Source: Sphingobacterium sp. (lineage in GTDB: Bacteria; Bacteroidota; Bacteroidia; Sphingobacteriales; Sphingobacteriaceae). Taken from it: 64,000 nt of DNA. Location: the NCBI GenBank assembly GCA_031286695.1, contig JAITTY010000006.1, forward strand, positions 744,001 through 808,000. The letters run 5' to 3'. Numbering within the stretch: the stretch's first letter is position 1; each line of letters begins with the position of its first letter. Under the pieces are notes generated by a model that ran no database searches, was not told where the DNA came from, and saw only the letters and a program-made list of their open reading frames with translations. Of the stretch, positions 1 through 9,952 are shown piece by piece. A program made the position numbers and the translations under genes.

Positions 1-2384
1 CCCAAGCTGCAAATGGTGTTATTTTGGTCACGACGAAACGCGGTAATGGTGATAAACCTACGATCACCTATGATGGTAGTTACGGTTTTTCCGAACATAC
101 ACGAACACCAAAACTGATGGATTCTTATCAATTTATGGTGTATGATGATGAAATCAATGCACATTTTGGGCGTGCTGAAAAGTATAAAGATATTAGAGGA
201 AAATATCTGGATGGTACAATTGATCCTTTACTATATGCCAACACCGATTGGATGAAGTCCGTATTTAAATCTTCTCCACAAACGCAGCATTCCTTGTCAC
301 TTCGTGGTGGAGACGAAAAAGTGCGTTATTATGTTTCTGGAGGATACCTTTATCAAAAGCCGGGATTTAGAAATACAGATCTAAATTTTAGGACGGTTCA
401 ATTTCGTACCAATTTGGATGCTAAGGTAACCAAAGACCTTTCGGTATTAGTTGAGGTCGCCACTAGACAGGAAAATCGGAATAATTCAAACTACGATATG
501 GGAACCTTCTTTTGGGAAGCTTTCCATGCTTATCCTTTTTTGCCTGATTATTATCCGAATGGATTACCTGGTCCGGGTCTTTCGTGGGGTAACAATTTAA
601 CGATTCTGGCTTCGGGCAAGACCGGCTATCAGCGTGTAAAGGATAATTTTGTCAATACAAAAGCAGGTTTTGATCTCAAAACACCTTGGTTATTAGATGG
701 CTTAAGTTTTTCTGGTTATGCGGCATTCGATTCGCAATATAGACATGAAAAGAAGCTGAATGATATGTGGGATGCTTATCGTTATAATCCTGCAACAAAG
801 AATTACGATAATATCCGTGAGACAACGGGCGATGCAAATATCAATCTTACTGAAAGAAACGATGATATACGTACTGAGACCTGGAATTTTAAAATCGGAT
901 ACGATAAGAAATTCGGCTCACATAGTGTCAATGCTTTCATTGCTTATGAGCAGAGCAAGAACAGAGGTGATTGGTTTTCTGCGTATCGGAGAGATTTCTT
1001 AAGCGATGCCGTAGATTACCTATTTGCGGGAAGTGACAATCAAAAAAATAATGACGGAAAAGCAACGATTTCGGCAAGGCAGAATTATTTTGGTCGTGTA
1101 AGTTATGGTTTTAAGGATAAGTACCTGGCTGATATTACAGTGCGAAGAGATGGTTCACAAAACTTTATCAGCAATGCACGTTGGGGTTGGTTCCCAGGGG
1201 TATCGGCAGGCTGGCGTATTTCTCAGGAGAATTTTTTCAAGGAAAATGTGCCTTTTATCAATGAGTTGAAAATCAAGGCTTCTTGGGGCAAGCTAGGAAA
1301 CGACCGGGTGGATCCTTTTCAATATATCAGTACCTATGTTCTTGGAGATGGAGCCATGTTTGGTCTTGACCCCAAAAGAACAAAGGGTTTTACTGTCGGG
1401 AGATTGGCTAACCCCAATATTACCTGGGAAAAAGTGGATACGAAAAACGTAGGCTTTGAGTCTGTTTTCTTCAAGAATACCTTGAGTTTTGATTTGCAGT
1501 ATTTTTATTCGATGCGTACGGATATCCTAACACCCAAACAAGCTTCTGTACCGCGGTATACTGGATTGACGCTGCCTGATCAAAATATCGGTGAAATTTC
1601 AAACAGAGGTGTAGAAAGTAGCTTGCTTTACCGCAATAGAGTCAATGACTTTAGCTACTCAGTGGGTGGAAATTTCACTTTTGTACGTAATAAGATTCAT
1701 TTTTTTGACGAAGCACAAAATACACCGGAGTGGCAGCGTCGGACAGACCATAGTATAGACTCCTGGTTAGTGTATAAGACAGACGGTATCTATCAAAATC
1801 AGGCTGAGATCGATGCCTCACCACATTTGCTGAATACGATGCCAGGGGATATCAAGTATATGGATGTGGATGGCGATGGAAAAATTACCAGCAATGACAT
1901 GGTCCGTATCTATGAAAGTCCGATTCCTGAAATTACCTATGGTATCACCATGGGTGCCAAATGGAAAAACTTTGATTTAAATATTTTGTGGTCAGGACAA
2001 GGCCGTGCGAAACAGATCATTAAACCAGGAAGTTACAACAGAGATGTAACTTATTTTGAGAACAGATGGATTTCTGAAACAGAGACACCCAATGCCCTGT
2101 ATCCAAGAGCCTTCGACCGTGACGATACGTTCAATAGCATGAATTCGACATTCTGGTTAAAGAATGCCTCTTTTTTAAGATTGAAAAACGTAGAGTTGGC
2201 GTATTCATTGTCACCTAAAGTCCTGGAAAAAATCAAAATGAAAAACTTACGGGTATTCATTAGTGGATTTAATTTGTTTTCGATCGATCAGATCAAGATA
2301 CAGGATCCTGAAGGAACAAATGCAGGTGGTATGTACTATCCACAACAACGGATTTATAGTGCAGGGGTGAATTTGAGTTTTTAA
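1..2384 (+). CDS. SusC/RagA-family TonB-dependent outer membrane receptor, 5' end outside the window
   Basis: This is the C-terminal part of a SusC-type receptor, which imports oligosaccharides across the outer membrane with energy from TonB. The reading frame is already open at base 3 and encodes the end of the plug domain (ANGVILVTTKRG, the usual SusC plug/barrel border). The remaining roughly 785 residues are beta-barrel and end in VNLSF, a typical terminal beta-signal with a last Phe. The signal peptide, the carboxypeptidase-like N-terminal domain and most of the plug lie upstream of the window. The stop is followed after 17 bases by a SusD gene, so the two form the usual transport pair of a polysaccharide utilisation locus. 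The substrate cannot be read from this protein alone. Confidence 0.95.
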   Translation, partial: QAANGVILVTTKRGNGDKPTITYDGSYGFSEHTRTPKLMDSYQFMVYDDEINAHFGRAEKYKDIRGKYLDGTIDPLLYANTDWMKSVFKSSPQTQHSLSLRGGDEKVRYYVSGGYLYQKPGFRNTDLNFRTVQFRTNLDAKVTKDLSVLVEVATRQENRNNSNYDMGTFFWEAFHAYPFLPDYYPNGLPGPGLSWGNNLTILASGKTGYQRVKDNFVNTKAGFDLKTPWLLDGLSFSGYAAFDSQYRHEKKLNDMWDAYRYNPATKNYDNIRETTGDANINLTERNDDIRTETWNFKIGYDKKFGSHSVNAFIAYEQSKNRGDWFSAYRRDFLSDAVDYLFAGSDNQKNNDGKATISARQNYFGRVSYGFKDKYLADITVRRDGSQNFISNARWGWFPGVSAGWRISQENFFKENVPFINELKIKASWGKLGNDRVDPFQYISTYVLGDGAMFGLDPKRTKGFTVGRLANPNITWEKVDTKNVGFESVFFKNTLSFDLQYFYSMRTDILTPKQASVPRYTGLTLPDQNIGEISNRGVESSLLYRNRVNDFSYSVGGNFTFVRNKIHFFDEAQNTPEWQRRTDHSIDSWLVYKTDGIYQNQAEIDASPHLLNTMPGDIKYMDVDGDGKITSNDMVRIYESPIPEITYGITMGAKWKNFDLNILWSGQGRAKQIIKPGSYNRDVTYFENRWISETETPNALYPRAFDRDDTFNSMNSTFWLKNASFLRLKNVELAYSLSPKVLEKIKMKNLRVFISGFNLFSIDQIKIQDPEGTNAGGMYYPQQRIYSAGVNLSF

Positions 2385-2401
2385 AGAAAATTTATTGACA
2401 G

Positions 2402-4030
2402 ATGAATACAAAGATAAAATTATATATAACGATCTTTTTTGCAAGCTGTTTGACATCCTGTTCAAATTATTTGGATGTTAAACCGTTGGATTCCTTTACT
2501 GGAGATGCTATATTCTCGGATCTGAAATTGACCGAAACCTATGTAAATAAGCGTTATACTGAAATACGGGACGGTTTTGGAAATCTTGGTTTAAGATATG
2601 TTTCGGACGAGGCCTATCATAATTTCAATTCCGGAAATCCATATTTATACAACCGTGGAGAAGTGACTGCAGATCAGTTCGGGGACTATTCCACATGGAA
2701 TGCTTATTATGAAGCGATTAAGAACTGCAATATTTTTTTTGATAATATTGATAAGTTGAAAGCCGACAAGGGGCAAGTTGATCGGTTGAATGGTGAGATG
2801 ATCTTTCTTCGCGCATTCTTTTATGCGGATCTTGTCTCGCGTTTTGGTGGTGTTCCGTTGATCACAAAAACTTTCGATCTAAACAGCGATATGATGGTGC
2901 CACGTAATTCTTACGATGAATGTATAGACTTTATTGTGAAAGAATTGGATAAAGCGGCTGGGTTGCTTCCCCTTAGTTATGAAGGAAAGGATTTTGGTAG
3001 GGCAACGAAAGGTGCAGCATTGGCACTGAAGTCAAGGGTAACCTTGTATGCCGCAAGTCCATATTGGAATCCATCCAATGATAAGGCGAAATGGCAAAAA
3101 GCTGCTGATGCGGCAAAGGCTGTCTTGGACCTCAATCAATACCAGCTTGATGCAAATTACAAACAGCTTTTTACGAGCAACAAGAGTAAAGAGATCATCT
3201 TCATGAAGCAGTTCAACACCGAATTTGGACATTCTTTTGACTGGACCGATTCTCCGAATGGTTTTACAGGTTGGTCAAGAACCTGTGTGCTTCAGGACAT
3301 GGTCGATGCCTATGAAATGGAAGATGGTTCTATGCCTTCTGCACAGGTCTATGCGGATGGCAAACCGTGGGAAAATCGTGAGCCTAGATTCTATGCTTCT
3401 ATTGTTTGTGATGGTCAGCAGTTTAGGGGTAGAGAGATTGAGTTTTATGTATCCTCAACAGGAAACCGGGCGAATAGTGGTAAGGATAGCGAATTCGGTA
3501 TCGATGATTGGAATGCTTCGAAGACTCATTATACGATTCGTAAGTTTATGGATGAAAGTTTGCGTAATCCATGGAATGATAAAAGTGCGCAACCGTGGAT
3601 TTATATGCGTCTGGGCGAGATCTATCTAAATTATGCAGAAACTCAGTATCAATTGGGCAATGAAGAAGTGGCTCGCACGTACATCAATAAGATTAGAGAA
3701 CGTGCACGTGGGGGGAAGGCAGGCGTACTTCCGGCAATTACGAGTACAGGTGCCGCACTTTTGGGAAAAATACAGCAGGAACGACGCGTAGAACTAGCCT
3801 TTGAAGACCATCGCTTTTTTGATGTAAGACGTTGGAAGATCGCTGAACAGACTGAAAACAAACCGGCGCGAAAAATTACCATTGTACGGGATGACCAGAC
3901 GAAGAAGAAAAGTTATAAAATTGAGGTGCTTCAGGAGCGGAAGTTCTTTCCTCAGCATTACCTACTTCCAATTCCACGCAGTGAGATTCAACGAAATGCA
4001 TTGTTGAAACAGAATCCAAGTTACGACTAA
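2402..4030 (+). CDS. SusD/RagB-family glycan-binding outer membrane lipoprotein
   Basis: A 542-residue partner of the preceding SusC. SusD proteins form the surface lid that captures glycan and hands it to the SusC barrel. The N-terminus is a lipoprotein signal with lipobox LTSC, Cys about residue 20. The N-terminal SusD region runs through about residue 230 with tetratricopeptide-like helices (the stretch around GEMIFLRAFFYADLVSRFGG is characteristic). The RagB/SusD C-terminal part ends with the conserved QERRVELAFEDHRFFDVRRW block near residues 455-475 and a terminal LLPIPRSEIQRN motif. Length is normal for the family. It is probably cotranscribed with the receptor and the two genes that follow. 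Confidence 0.95.
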   Translation: MNTKIKLYITIFFASCLTSCSNYLDVKPLDSFTGDAIFSDLKLTETYVNKRYTEIRDGFGNLGLRYVSDEAYHNFNSGNPYLYNRGEVTADQFGDYSTWNAYYEAIKNCNIFFDNIDKLKADKGQVDRLNGEMIFLRAFFYADLVSRFGGVPLITKTFDLNSDMMVPRNSYDECIDFIVKELDKAAGLLPLSYEGKDFGRATKGAALALKSRVTLYAASPYWNPSNDKAKWQKAADAAKAVLDLNQYQLDANYKQLFTSNKSKEIIFMKQFNTEFGHSFDWTDSPNGFTGWSRTCVLQDMVDAYEMEDGSMPSAQVYADGKPWENREPRFYASIVCDGQQFRGREIEFYVSSTGNRANSGKDSEFGIDDWNASKTHYTIRKFMDESLRNPWNDKSAQPWIYMRLGEIYLNYAETQYQLGNEEVARTYINKIRERARGGKAGVLPAITSTGAALLGKIQQERRVELAFEDHRFFDVRRWKIAEQTENKPARKITIVRDDQTKKKSYKIEVLQERKFFPQHYLLPIPRSEIQRNALLKQNPSYD

Positions 4031-4091
4031 TCAACCAACCTCCAAGGGTCTGTCCAATGCAGATCCTTGGTTTATTAAATTGCCAATCCTT

Positions 4092-5615
4092 ATGAAAACC
4101 TTTTTATTATTTGCGGTACAGACTGTGCTTTCTGTTAGTGTGTTTGCGCAGAAGCAAGATATTTCAATCGATACGGACCAAAAGGAACTCCAGGAAGTCT
4201 TCGACTGGGCTAAGCAAAAAGCGCGATCTTTTGTTGTTACGGGAACGCGAGGGCCAGTCAATGTTTACAAGAAAAATCAATCCGCAGACAGCGCTTTGTA
4301 TCAACCAGCCTATTGGGCCGGATATCCTTTGCGAACTGCTTTCTATTCGCGTGATTTTTGTCATCAAGCGGTGGGAGCGCATCTGTTGGGCTTGGAAGAA
4401 GAGAATTTTACGATGCTTCGTTCCTTCGCGGCTAGTGCTACAAAGGAACGAAAGTGGTTTCCTTTGTGGGCGATCAATTTTGATGGGAGCCCTTATACGT
4501 TGGACTACAGAAATGACGATGACTTTGTCCGTGAGATACCGGCAGTGTTTGAGTTGGTTGAAAAGAATGCGCAGCTCTATGACTGGACCAAAGATCAGCG
4601 CTATCTTAACGATCCGGCTTTATTGTTATTCAACACAAAAGCGGTAAGTGATTTTGTAGCATTGCATGATGTTAAAACGCCAAATGGCGTGGCCGAAAGC
4701 GAAGGTTCGGGTAATATTTTCAAAGGCACGGCTACCTACAATGAACACCGTGACCAAACCTTAATTGAAGCCGGTGACGGTATTGGAAGTCAGTACCAGG
4801 CCTATTTGGCCTTCGCCAAACTCTCCGCATGGAGTGGCAACAAAAGCCAGGCTAGGAACTACACTAAAAAAGCCCAGACCTTGTGGAAATATTTCAACAC
4901 CGTATGGGGCATAAAAGGCAACAAGGAACTGTATAACCGGGGCTACGATAAGAATAATCTCCCCGTGTCCGGGTGGGGAAAAGAAAATTCCTGGTTTCTA
5001 CCCTTAAAAGAAATTACGGACCAGCGATCAAATAGGCATCTGAATTATTTGGATTATATCGATGCACAATTGGGGTCCAAAGAAGGGCTGCCCGAAAATA
5101 TTGAAGCCATCACTTATGTTCCCGAATTGTTTTTCAAATATGGACAGAACGAGCGAGGTTGGAAATGGCTGAAATATATTATATCAAAAATTAATACGGT
5201 GCATGCCATGGCTACATTGACTGGTACCAATGGTGATTACCCCGAAGTTTCTTTTGTGCTGATAAGCAACGTTGTGCAGGATATGATGGGGATTAACCCT
5301 GGTGAAAAAGGTATTTCTTTAGAAACTTGCTCCCACCTTCCTCAGGAAATTGGTCGGGTCAAAGTATCGAATGTAAAAATTGGTGGGGCAATGTATGCGG
5401 TAGCGCAACATGACCTATCAGCGACTACCCTGTCGTACAGTGGGGGAGAATCTATACAGTACTGGCAAGCTGGTTTTCCGGGAAGTCACCCTTATCTTTA
5501 CTGTAATGGCATCAAGAAGAAAAGTCATATTGGTCAGAAAAATGGTTTTACTTACAGCTATATCGAGGTGAAAATTGACCGAGATAAGCAATATACGGTA
5601 GCTACGCAATTATAG
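4092..5615 (+). CDS. Secreted alpha/alpha-toroid (six-hairpin-like) protein, probable glycosidase of unassigned family
   Basis: A 507-residue exported protein. I start it at ATG 4092 (MKTFLLFAVQTVLSVSVFAQ, a clean signal peptide) rather than at the in-frame ATG 12 bases upstream. The body is rich in Trp, Tyr and helical segments. The blocks YWAGYPLRTAFYSRDFCHQA (about residue 80) and ENSWFLPLKEITDQR resemble the helical-toroid folds of glycoside hydrolase clans GH-L/GH-M and of GH15-like enzymes. I cannot assign a CAZy family. Asp and Glu candidates are visible (SRDF; VAESEGSG; YNEHRDQT), but none can be named catalytic by eye. It sits 61 bases behind susD and 7 bases before the next six-hairpin gene, so it is part of PUL 1 and probably acts on the imported glycan in the periplasm. 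Confidence 0.7.
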   Translation: MKTFLLFAVQTVLSVSVFAQKQDISIDTDQKELQEVFDWAKQKARSFVVTGTRGPVNVYKKNQSADSALYQPAYWAGYPLRTAFYSRDFCHQAVGAHLLGLEEENFTMLRSFAASATKERKWFPLWAINFDGSPYTLDYRNDDDFVREIPAVFELVEKNAQLYDWTKDQRYLNDPALLLFNTKAVSDFVALHDVKTPNGVAESEGSGNIFKGTATYNEHRDQTLIEAGDGIGSQYQAYLAFAKLSAWSGNKSQARNYTKKAQTLWKYFNTVWGIKGNKELYNRGYDKNNLPVSGWGKENSWFLPLKEITDQRSNRHLNYLDYIDAQLGSKEGLPENIEAITYVPELFFKYGQNERGWKWLKYIISKINTVHAMATLTGTNGDYPEVSFVLISNVVQDMMGINPGEKGISLETCSHLPQEIGRVKVSNVKIGGAMYAVAQHDLSATTLSYSGGESIQYWQAGFPGSHPYLYCNGIKKKSHIGQKNGFTYSYIEVKIDRDKQYTVATQL

Positions 5616-5622
5616 ATAAATC

Positions 5623-7617
5623 ATGAAAATTAAATTATATTATTGGGGCATCGTTGCCATTGGCTTACTACTGTGGAGCAATTCGACGGTAGCCCAAAAT
5701 TCAAAAAAATGGACTTTATTGAAGGGGAATAGGATTGAATGGAAGGTTAAGCCGGGGGAGAGTCACGAAGATCATATTGAAATGGCAGGTCTACAATCGG
5801 CTGCTGTCGTTTACTATGGTGTTCGCGACGGTCGTCTGTTATTGGACAAGAAGGTTGTATTTCCGATGTTACGAACAATTCCCAACAATACACATGCAAG
5901 TCTGACTGTACCCTTTCAGGATAATAAGTCTTTATTGATAAAAGTAGATGGCGTAGCGGTCGATGAGTATCCTCTACGTTTTGTACTTGATGGAAAATTA
6001 GCTGTTTATTCAACAACGAATTCACCACTGGAAATCCAGCGGACGTTATTTCCATCCGTCGATAAACCTGTTTTGATTGAACGCGTTAAGTTGGTGAATA
6101 CAGGGAATAAGCCCCTGCGAATTGATCTGATGAACAAGTATTCGAAATTCCAGTCTGATCCTACGAAAAGTGTATATGGGCCGTATGTTGTACAGGCCTT
6201 GTTACGTGATACCCTCGTGCCAAATCTCGAACCAAAGCAAAGTTACCTGTTTGATATTGTGTATGAGGGAAAGAAAATAGCAACGCCTGCTTATCAGTAT
6301 TCTCCATCTTATGAATTGCAGAAAAGAGAGGATTTCGTGAAAAGTTTAGCCGACGATCTAATGCTGGAAACACCCAATGATACGATCAATACAGCATTTG
6401 CTTTTGCTAAGATTCGTGCAACTGAAAGTATTTATGATACGAAGGGCGGATTGATGCACGGTCCTGGAGGTTTAAGCTACTACGCCGCTATTTGGGCAAA
6501 TGATCAGGCTGAATATGCCAACCCTTTCTTTCCTTTCTTGGGCAATCGTAACGGTAATGAAAGTGCCATAAACTCCTTTCGTCATTTTGCCCGTTTTATG
6601 AATTCGGATTATAAACCAATTCCGAGCTCAATAGTGGCAGAGGGCGATAGTTATTGGAATGGTGCTAAAGATAGAGGGGACATGGCTATGATTGCCTATG
6701 GAGCATCGCGGTATGCGTTGGCATTGGGAAAGAAAGATATTGCTGTCGAATTATGGCCATTGATCCACTGGTGTTTTGAGTATTTGGAGCGGCAGAAGAC
6801 AAGTGAAGGAGTTTATCGATCGGATAGTGATGAACTGGAGGGGAGAGCACCGGCGGGTAAAATTAATCTGTCGACGAACAGTATTGCGTATGGTGCTTAT
6901 CAGAGCGCGGCGGACCTTGCTGATGAATTGGGGAAGGCAGATCTTTCTCAACAATACAGAAGGCGGGCTGAAGAACTCCGTCATTCGATTGTGCGTTATT
7001 TTGGTGCTGATGTGCAAGGCTACTCCACCTACCGTTATTACGATGGTAATACCATCTTAAGGGCTTGGATATGTTTACCTATGACCATGGGGATCACCGA
7101 GCGGAGTGCTGGAACAATTGATGCATTATTATCAAAATATCTCTGGACAAACAACGGTATCCTCACTCAATCTGGAGATAAGGTATTTTGGGATCGGGCA
7201 ACCTTATATGCTTTTAAGGGATTTTTTATGACGGGAGCAACCGAAAGGGCGCTGCCTTATTTTAAGTATTACTCTTCGATGCGTCTTTTGGGCGATCATG
7301 TACCCTATCCGGTTGAGGCTTGGCCTGAAGGTGGGCAAAGGCATTTAAGTGCCGAAAGTGCCTTATATTGCAGGGTCATAACAGAAGGATTATTTCATAT
7401 TGTACCCACGGGTTTTCGAAAGTTCAGCATAAGTCCCAGTCTACCGAAGGAATGGAAATATATGCGGCTTAGACGTGTAAGAGCCTTTGACCGTGTATTT
7501 GATATTGAAATATCTCGGAAAGGTAAACAAGAGTTTCTTATCGTGAAACAGCAAGATGGTCCTGTAATCCAGAAACCAATTTTGAACCGGCAAGCAATCA
7601 GCATCACGTTAAATTAA
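5623..7617 (+). CDS. Secreted six-hairpin glycosidase-like protein
   Basis: A 664-residue exported protein with a Sec signal peptide ending near residue 25 (STVAQ). An N-terminal beta-sandwich (about residues 30-240) is followed by a helical (alpha/alpha)6 barrel (about 250-580) and a short C-terminal beta domain. Diagnostic segments are YYAAIWANDQAEYANPFFPF, the SRYALALGKKDIAVELWPLI helix, and the closing SAESALYCRVITEGLFHIVP plus FSISPSLPKEW, which resembles the C-terminal region of GH78, GH65 and GH95 enzymes. An inverting glycosidase is likely; an alpha-L-rhamnosidase-like role is possible but unproven. It is the last gene of PUL 1, 7 bases behind its neighbour, and is followed directly by a strong hairpin terminator. 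Confidence 0.75.
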   Translation: MKIKLYYWGIVAIGLLLWSNSTVAQNSKKWTLLKGNRIEWKVKPGESHEDHIEMAGLQSAAVVYYGVRDGRLLLDKKVVFPMLRTIPNNTHASLTVPFQDNKSLLIKVDGVAVDEYPLRFVLDGKLAVYSTTNSPLEIQRTLFPSVDKPVLIERVKLVNTGNKPLRIDLMNKYSKFQSDPTKSVYGPYVVQALLRDTLVPNLEPKQSYLFDIVYEGKKIATPAYQYSPSYELQKREDFVKSLADDLMLETPNDTINTAFAFAKIRATESIYDTKGGLMHGPGGLSYYAAIWANDQAEYANPFFPFLGNRNGNESAINSFRHFARFMNSDYKPIPSSIVAEGDSYWNGAKDRGDMAMIAYGASRYALALGKKDIAVELWPLIHWCFEYLERQKTSEGVYRSDSDELEGRAPAGKINLSTNSIAYGAYQSAADLADELGKADLSQQYRRRAEELRHSIVRYFGADVQGYSTYRYYDGNTILRAWICLPMTMGITERSAGTIDALLSKYLWTNNGILTQSGDKVFWDRATLYAFKGFFMTGATERALPYFKYYSSMRLLGDHVPYPVEAWPEGGQRHLSAESALYCRVITEGLFHIVPTGFRKFSISPSLPKEWKYMRLRRVRAFDRVFDIEISRKGKQEFLIVKQQDGPVIQKPILNRQAISITLN

Positions 7618-7620
7618 CCG

Positions 7621-7657
7621 AAAAATCTCCACAAGTCGTCGTCCTGTGGAGATTTTT
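7621..7657. terminator. Bidirectional hairpin terminator between PUL 1 and the NTF2-like gene
   Basis: Perfect 13-bp inverted repeat, AAAAATCTCCACA (7621-7633) and TGTGGAGATTTTT (7645-7657), with an 11-base loop. The A-tract on one side and T-tract on the other allow it to end transcription from both converging genes. Confidence 0.9.
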
Positions 7658-7659
7658 CA

Positions 7660-8031
7660 CTATAGTCCCTTATAGTGTGCTGAAACTTTGCATATTTTTC
7701 CATGTACATCTAATTCCATATATTCCGCGGAAAGCGAGTCGTTGACGCTTTTATAGAAAAGTACCATGGAGTTTACGCCCGTAAGTATGTGGTAAAGTTC
7801 AAAATGAAGTTCTGGATATTTTTCCAGTGCGCTTTTAAAATAAGCTTTTAATTCTTCTTTGTTGTTTATATTTCCCGCCGCATTCACACCCATTTTCTGA
7901 ATAATGGGGGAGCGAAAGTCAATGTCTTCACTATAGTGTCGCATAATTGCACCTAGATCGTGTTGGTTCCAGGCATCAACCCAATGCTGTGCAAGATCTG
8001 CAGGCTGATTAAAATTATCTACTGTATCCAT
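7660..8031 (-). CDS. NTF2-like / SnoaL-type small protein
   Basis: A 123-residue cytoplasmic protein of the NTF2-like superfamily, whose single cone-shaped domain serves as ligand-binding pocket or polyketide-cyclase-like enzyme. Typical signatures are LAQHWVDAWNQHDLGAIMRH near the N-terminus, YSEDIDFRSPII, the central KEELKAYFKSALEKYPELHF, and a C-terminal beta-strand array. The family profile (SnoaL_2, nuclear transport factor 2 family) is clear, the substrate is not. It converges on PUL 1 and appears to be monocistronic. Confidence 0.85.
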   Translation of the reverse strand: MDTVDNFNQPADLAQHWVDAWNQHDLGAIMRHYSEDIDFRSPIIQKMGVNAAGNINNKEELKAYFKSALEKYPELHFELYHILTGVNSMVLFYKSVNDSLSAEYMELDVHGKICKVSAHYKGL

Positions 8032-8294
8032 ACTGTATTAAAAATTAAACGATGTATCTGACGGAATTGTCAAACCAAACCGCTTAAAGCAATATACATA
8101 ATTTAACTATTTTATCGGCCGGAAGGATGGATAAATCGTTATTGATCCGCGATTTGTTGGAATCGCTAAATTGAACAAACGGTTGCGTTTTGATCAGAGT
8201 TGTCAATGCTGATAATTCTCGTTATTATCGTAAGGTTATAGTCTGTTCGTACGTAGATCGGCTATAGCTTGTCCGTTTATAAAATAAGAAAATT

Positions 8295-9881
8295 GTGAAA
8301 AAATATCTATTTCTTGCAGGTATTCAAGTATTGTCAGTACTAGGGCTATCGGCTCAAATGACAAGTTCAAATGCGCCATTACAGCTATTAGGTACCCGGA
8401 GTTGGATCCGTGTGGACATGAACGATAAGCAATCGAATATGTCCGGGGCAAAAGTCTTTTGGGCAAAAACGAATAAGAAACCACAGACCGCTAATGCGGT
8501 ATTGGCTGATGGAACCAAACGTTATTATATTCAACAGGTAGATCCTGAAACGACCTATTATATCTGGGTAGAATCTGCCACAGGAAAATCCTTGGCAAAG
8601 GGAAAGGTGTATACGAGCAAGAGGTGGCAGCTGGATGATACTGAATTAGATGAAGAGCAAAAGAATCCAAGTTCAAGAGCGGTTCCGGTTGGTATGGAAG
8701 TCTATTGGCAGGATGAGTTTAACGATCAATTACTTAACCGGAATAAATGGACGACCAACTATTTCTCGTCCTTGAACTATCTAAATGCAAAATCCAAGGA
8801 TGAAATGTTACATGATCGTTTGCCACAACCTGCTTATACGTTAAATGGATCAGCGATCAATCTGTATGTCAATGATACCATTCCCTCGCGGATCTTTACA
8901 GAAGGTGGCAACCAAAAGATTTCATCCATCCAAACTTACGATTGGAAGTCCAATGAAAATCTATTGGACAACAGCAAAGGGGGCTACTTTGAAGTGAAGG
9001 TAAGACGTAACCGCCAGGGTACTCCAAAAGGAACAAATACCGCTTTTTGGTTTGATTCACCTGGGCCAGATATTCGTTATTATCTTCAAGAAGGATCCGA
9101 AGTCGACGGAATTAAAGGCATTCGCCCCAAGGGACAGCTTTTTGAAATCGACGTTTTCGAGTACATTACTGCCCAGTTTGTGATTCATGGAAACGTTGAC
9201 TCAAAAGGGGTATTTCAACGTAATCTCGCTACACATATTGCTGAAGGGTATGAACATGTAGGACAATGGGTAACACATGGGGTATTGTGGACACCTACAA
9301 GTATTAAGCATTATATCAATGGAGACCTCATCAAAGAATATACGAATAAAAATCAGATTTACTCGCCCAACCACTTTTTAAACGTATTTCTTGGAGCCTA
9401 TGGTTCTGAAGGCGGGGTCAATATGGAGGTCGATTATATTCGGGCGTACAACTGGCCTTTAAAAGATGGGAATGAATTGCCTAATCCAGATTTTGAGGGT
9501 AAGTCTGGCCTTGCACCTTGGGAAGGAGCAGCGGTCATCGAAGAAGGAGGCGGAGAAAAGGGCAGTAAAGCGGTCGTACTGGAACCGGGACAGAAAATAG
9601 AGCAATATGTTTATTTGGATCCTCAGCAAGACTTTAAGCTTGTCTATTGGAGCAAAGGTGACAAAGTCCAGGCAGAAGTGGATGATGTCGCTGTTGTAAC
9701 TGGGAAATTGTCTAACTTAAAGACATTAATACCTGATCAAGCTAAAAAGGGCGGAAAACATGAAATAGATTTTCTTACCGGTAAGGAGATTAACCCGAAT
9801 AAAAAAATTGTTCGGATAGGATTTACCAATATAGGGAAGGAAAAAGCCTTTTTGGATAATATCACGTTGAAGAAAAAATAG
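8295..9881 (+). CDS. Secreted GH16-family endo-glycanase with extra N- and C-terminal domains
   Basis: A 528-residue exported enzyme starting at GTG 8295; the signal peptide MKKYLFLAGI... ends at about residue 21 (GLSAQ). Residues about 25-115 look like an Ig/fibronectin-type domain. Residues about 135-410 are the GH16 beta-jelly roll with the catalytic signature EIDVFE at 284-289, E284 as nucleophile and E289 as acid/base in the retaining mechanism, D286 between them. Residues about 425-528 form a small beta-sandwich of carbohydrate-binding type beginning at LPNPDFEG. GH16 enzymes cut beta-1,3- or mixed beta-glucans and algal galactans (laminarin, agar, carrageenan, porphyran). The specificity cannot be told here, although the EIDVFE spacing with the extra Phe is the beta-bulge type found in laminarinases and agarases alike. 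It stands alone rather than next to a susCD pair. Confidence 0.88.
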   Translation: MKKYLFLAGIQVLSVLGLSAQMTSSNAPLQLLGTRSWIRVDMNDKQSNMSGAKVFWAKTNKKPQTANAVLADGTKRYYIQQVDPETTYYIWVESATGKSLAKGKVYTSKRWQLDDTELDEEQKNPSSRAVPVGMEVYWQDEFNDQLLNRNKWTTNYFSSLNYLNAKSKDEMLHDRLPQPAYTLNGSAINLYVNDTIPSRIFTEGGNQKISSIQTYDWKSNENLLDNSKGGYFEVKVRRNRQGTPKGTNTAFWFDSPGPDIRYYLQEGSEVDGIKGIRPKGQLFEIDVFEYITAQFVIHGNVDSKGVFQRNLATHIAEGYEHVGQWVTHGVLWTPTSIKHYINGDLIKEYTNKNQIYSPNHFLNVFLGAYGSEGGVNMEVDYIRAYNWPLKDGNELPNPDFEGKSGLAPWEGAAVIEEGGGEKGSKAVVLEPGQKIEQYVYLDPQQDFKLVYWSKGDKVQAEVDDVAVVTGKLSNLKTLIPDQAKKGGKHEIDFLTGKEINPNKKIVRIGFTNIGKEKAFLDNITLKKK

Positions 9882-9909
9882 GCGCTAAGAAGATTTTCCT
9901 AGAATCGAG

Positions 9910-9952
9910 ATGGCTCAACGTATAGCACGTAGGAGCCATTCTATGATTTTTT
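9910..9952. terminator. Possible hairpin terminator between GH16 and the AraC regulator
   Basis: 7-bp inverted repeat ATGGCTC (9910-9916) / GAGCCAT (9933-9939), followed at 9945-9952 by a T-rich run. The stem is short and the last bases overlap the end of the convergent regulator gene, so this is a moderate call. Confidence 0.45.
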
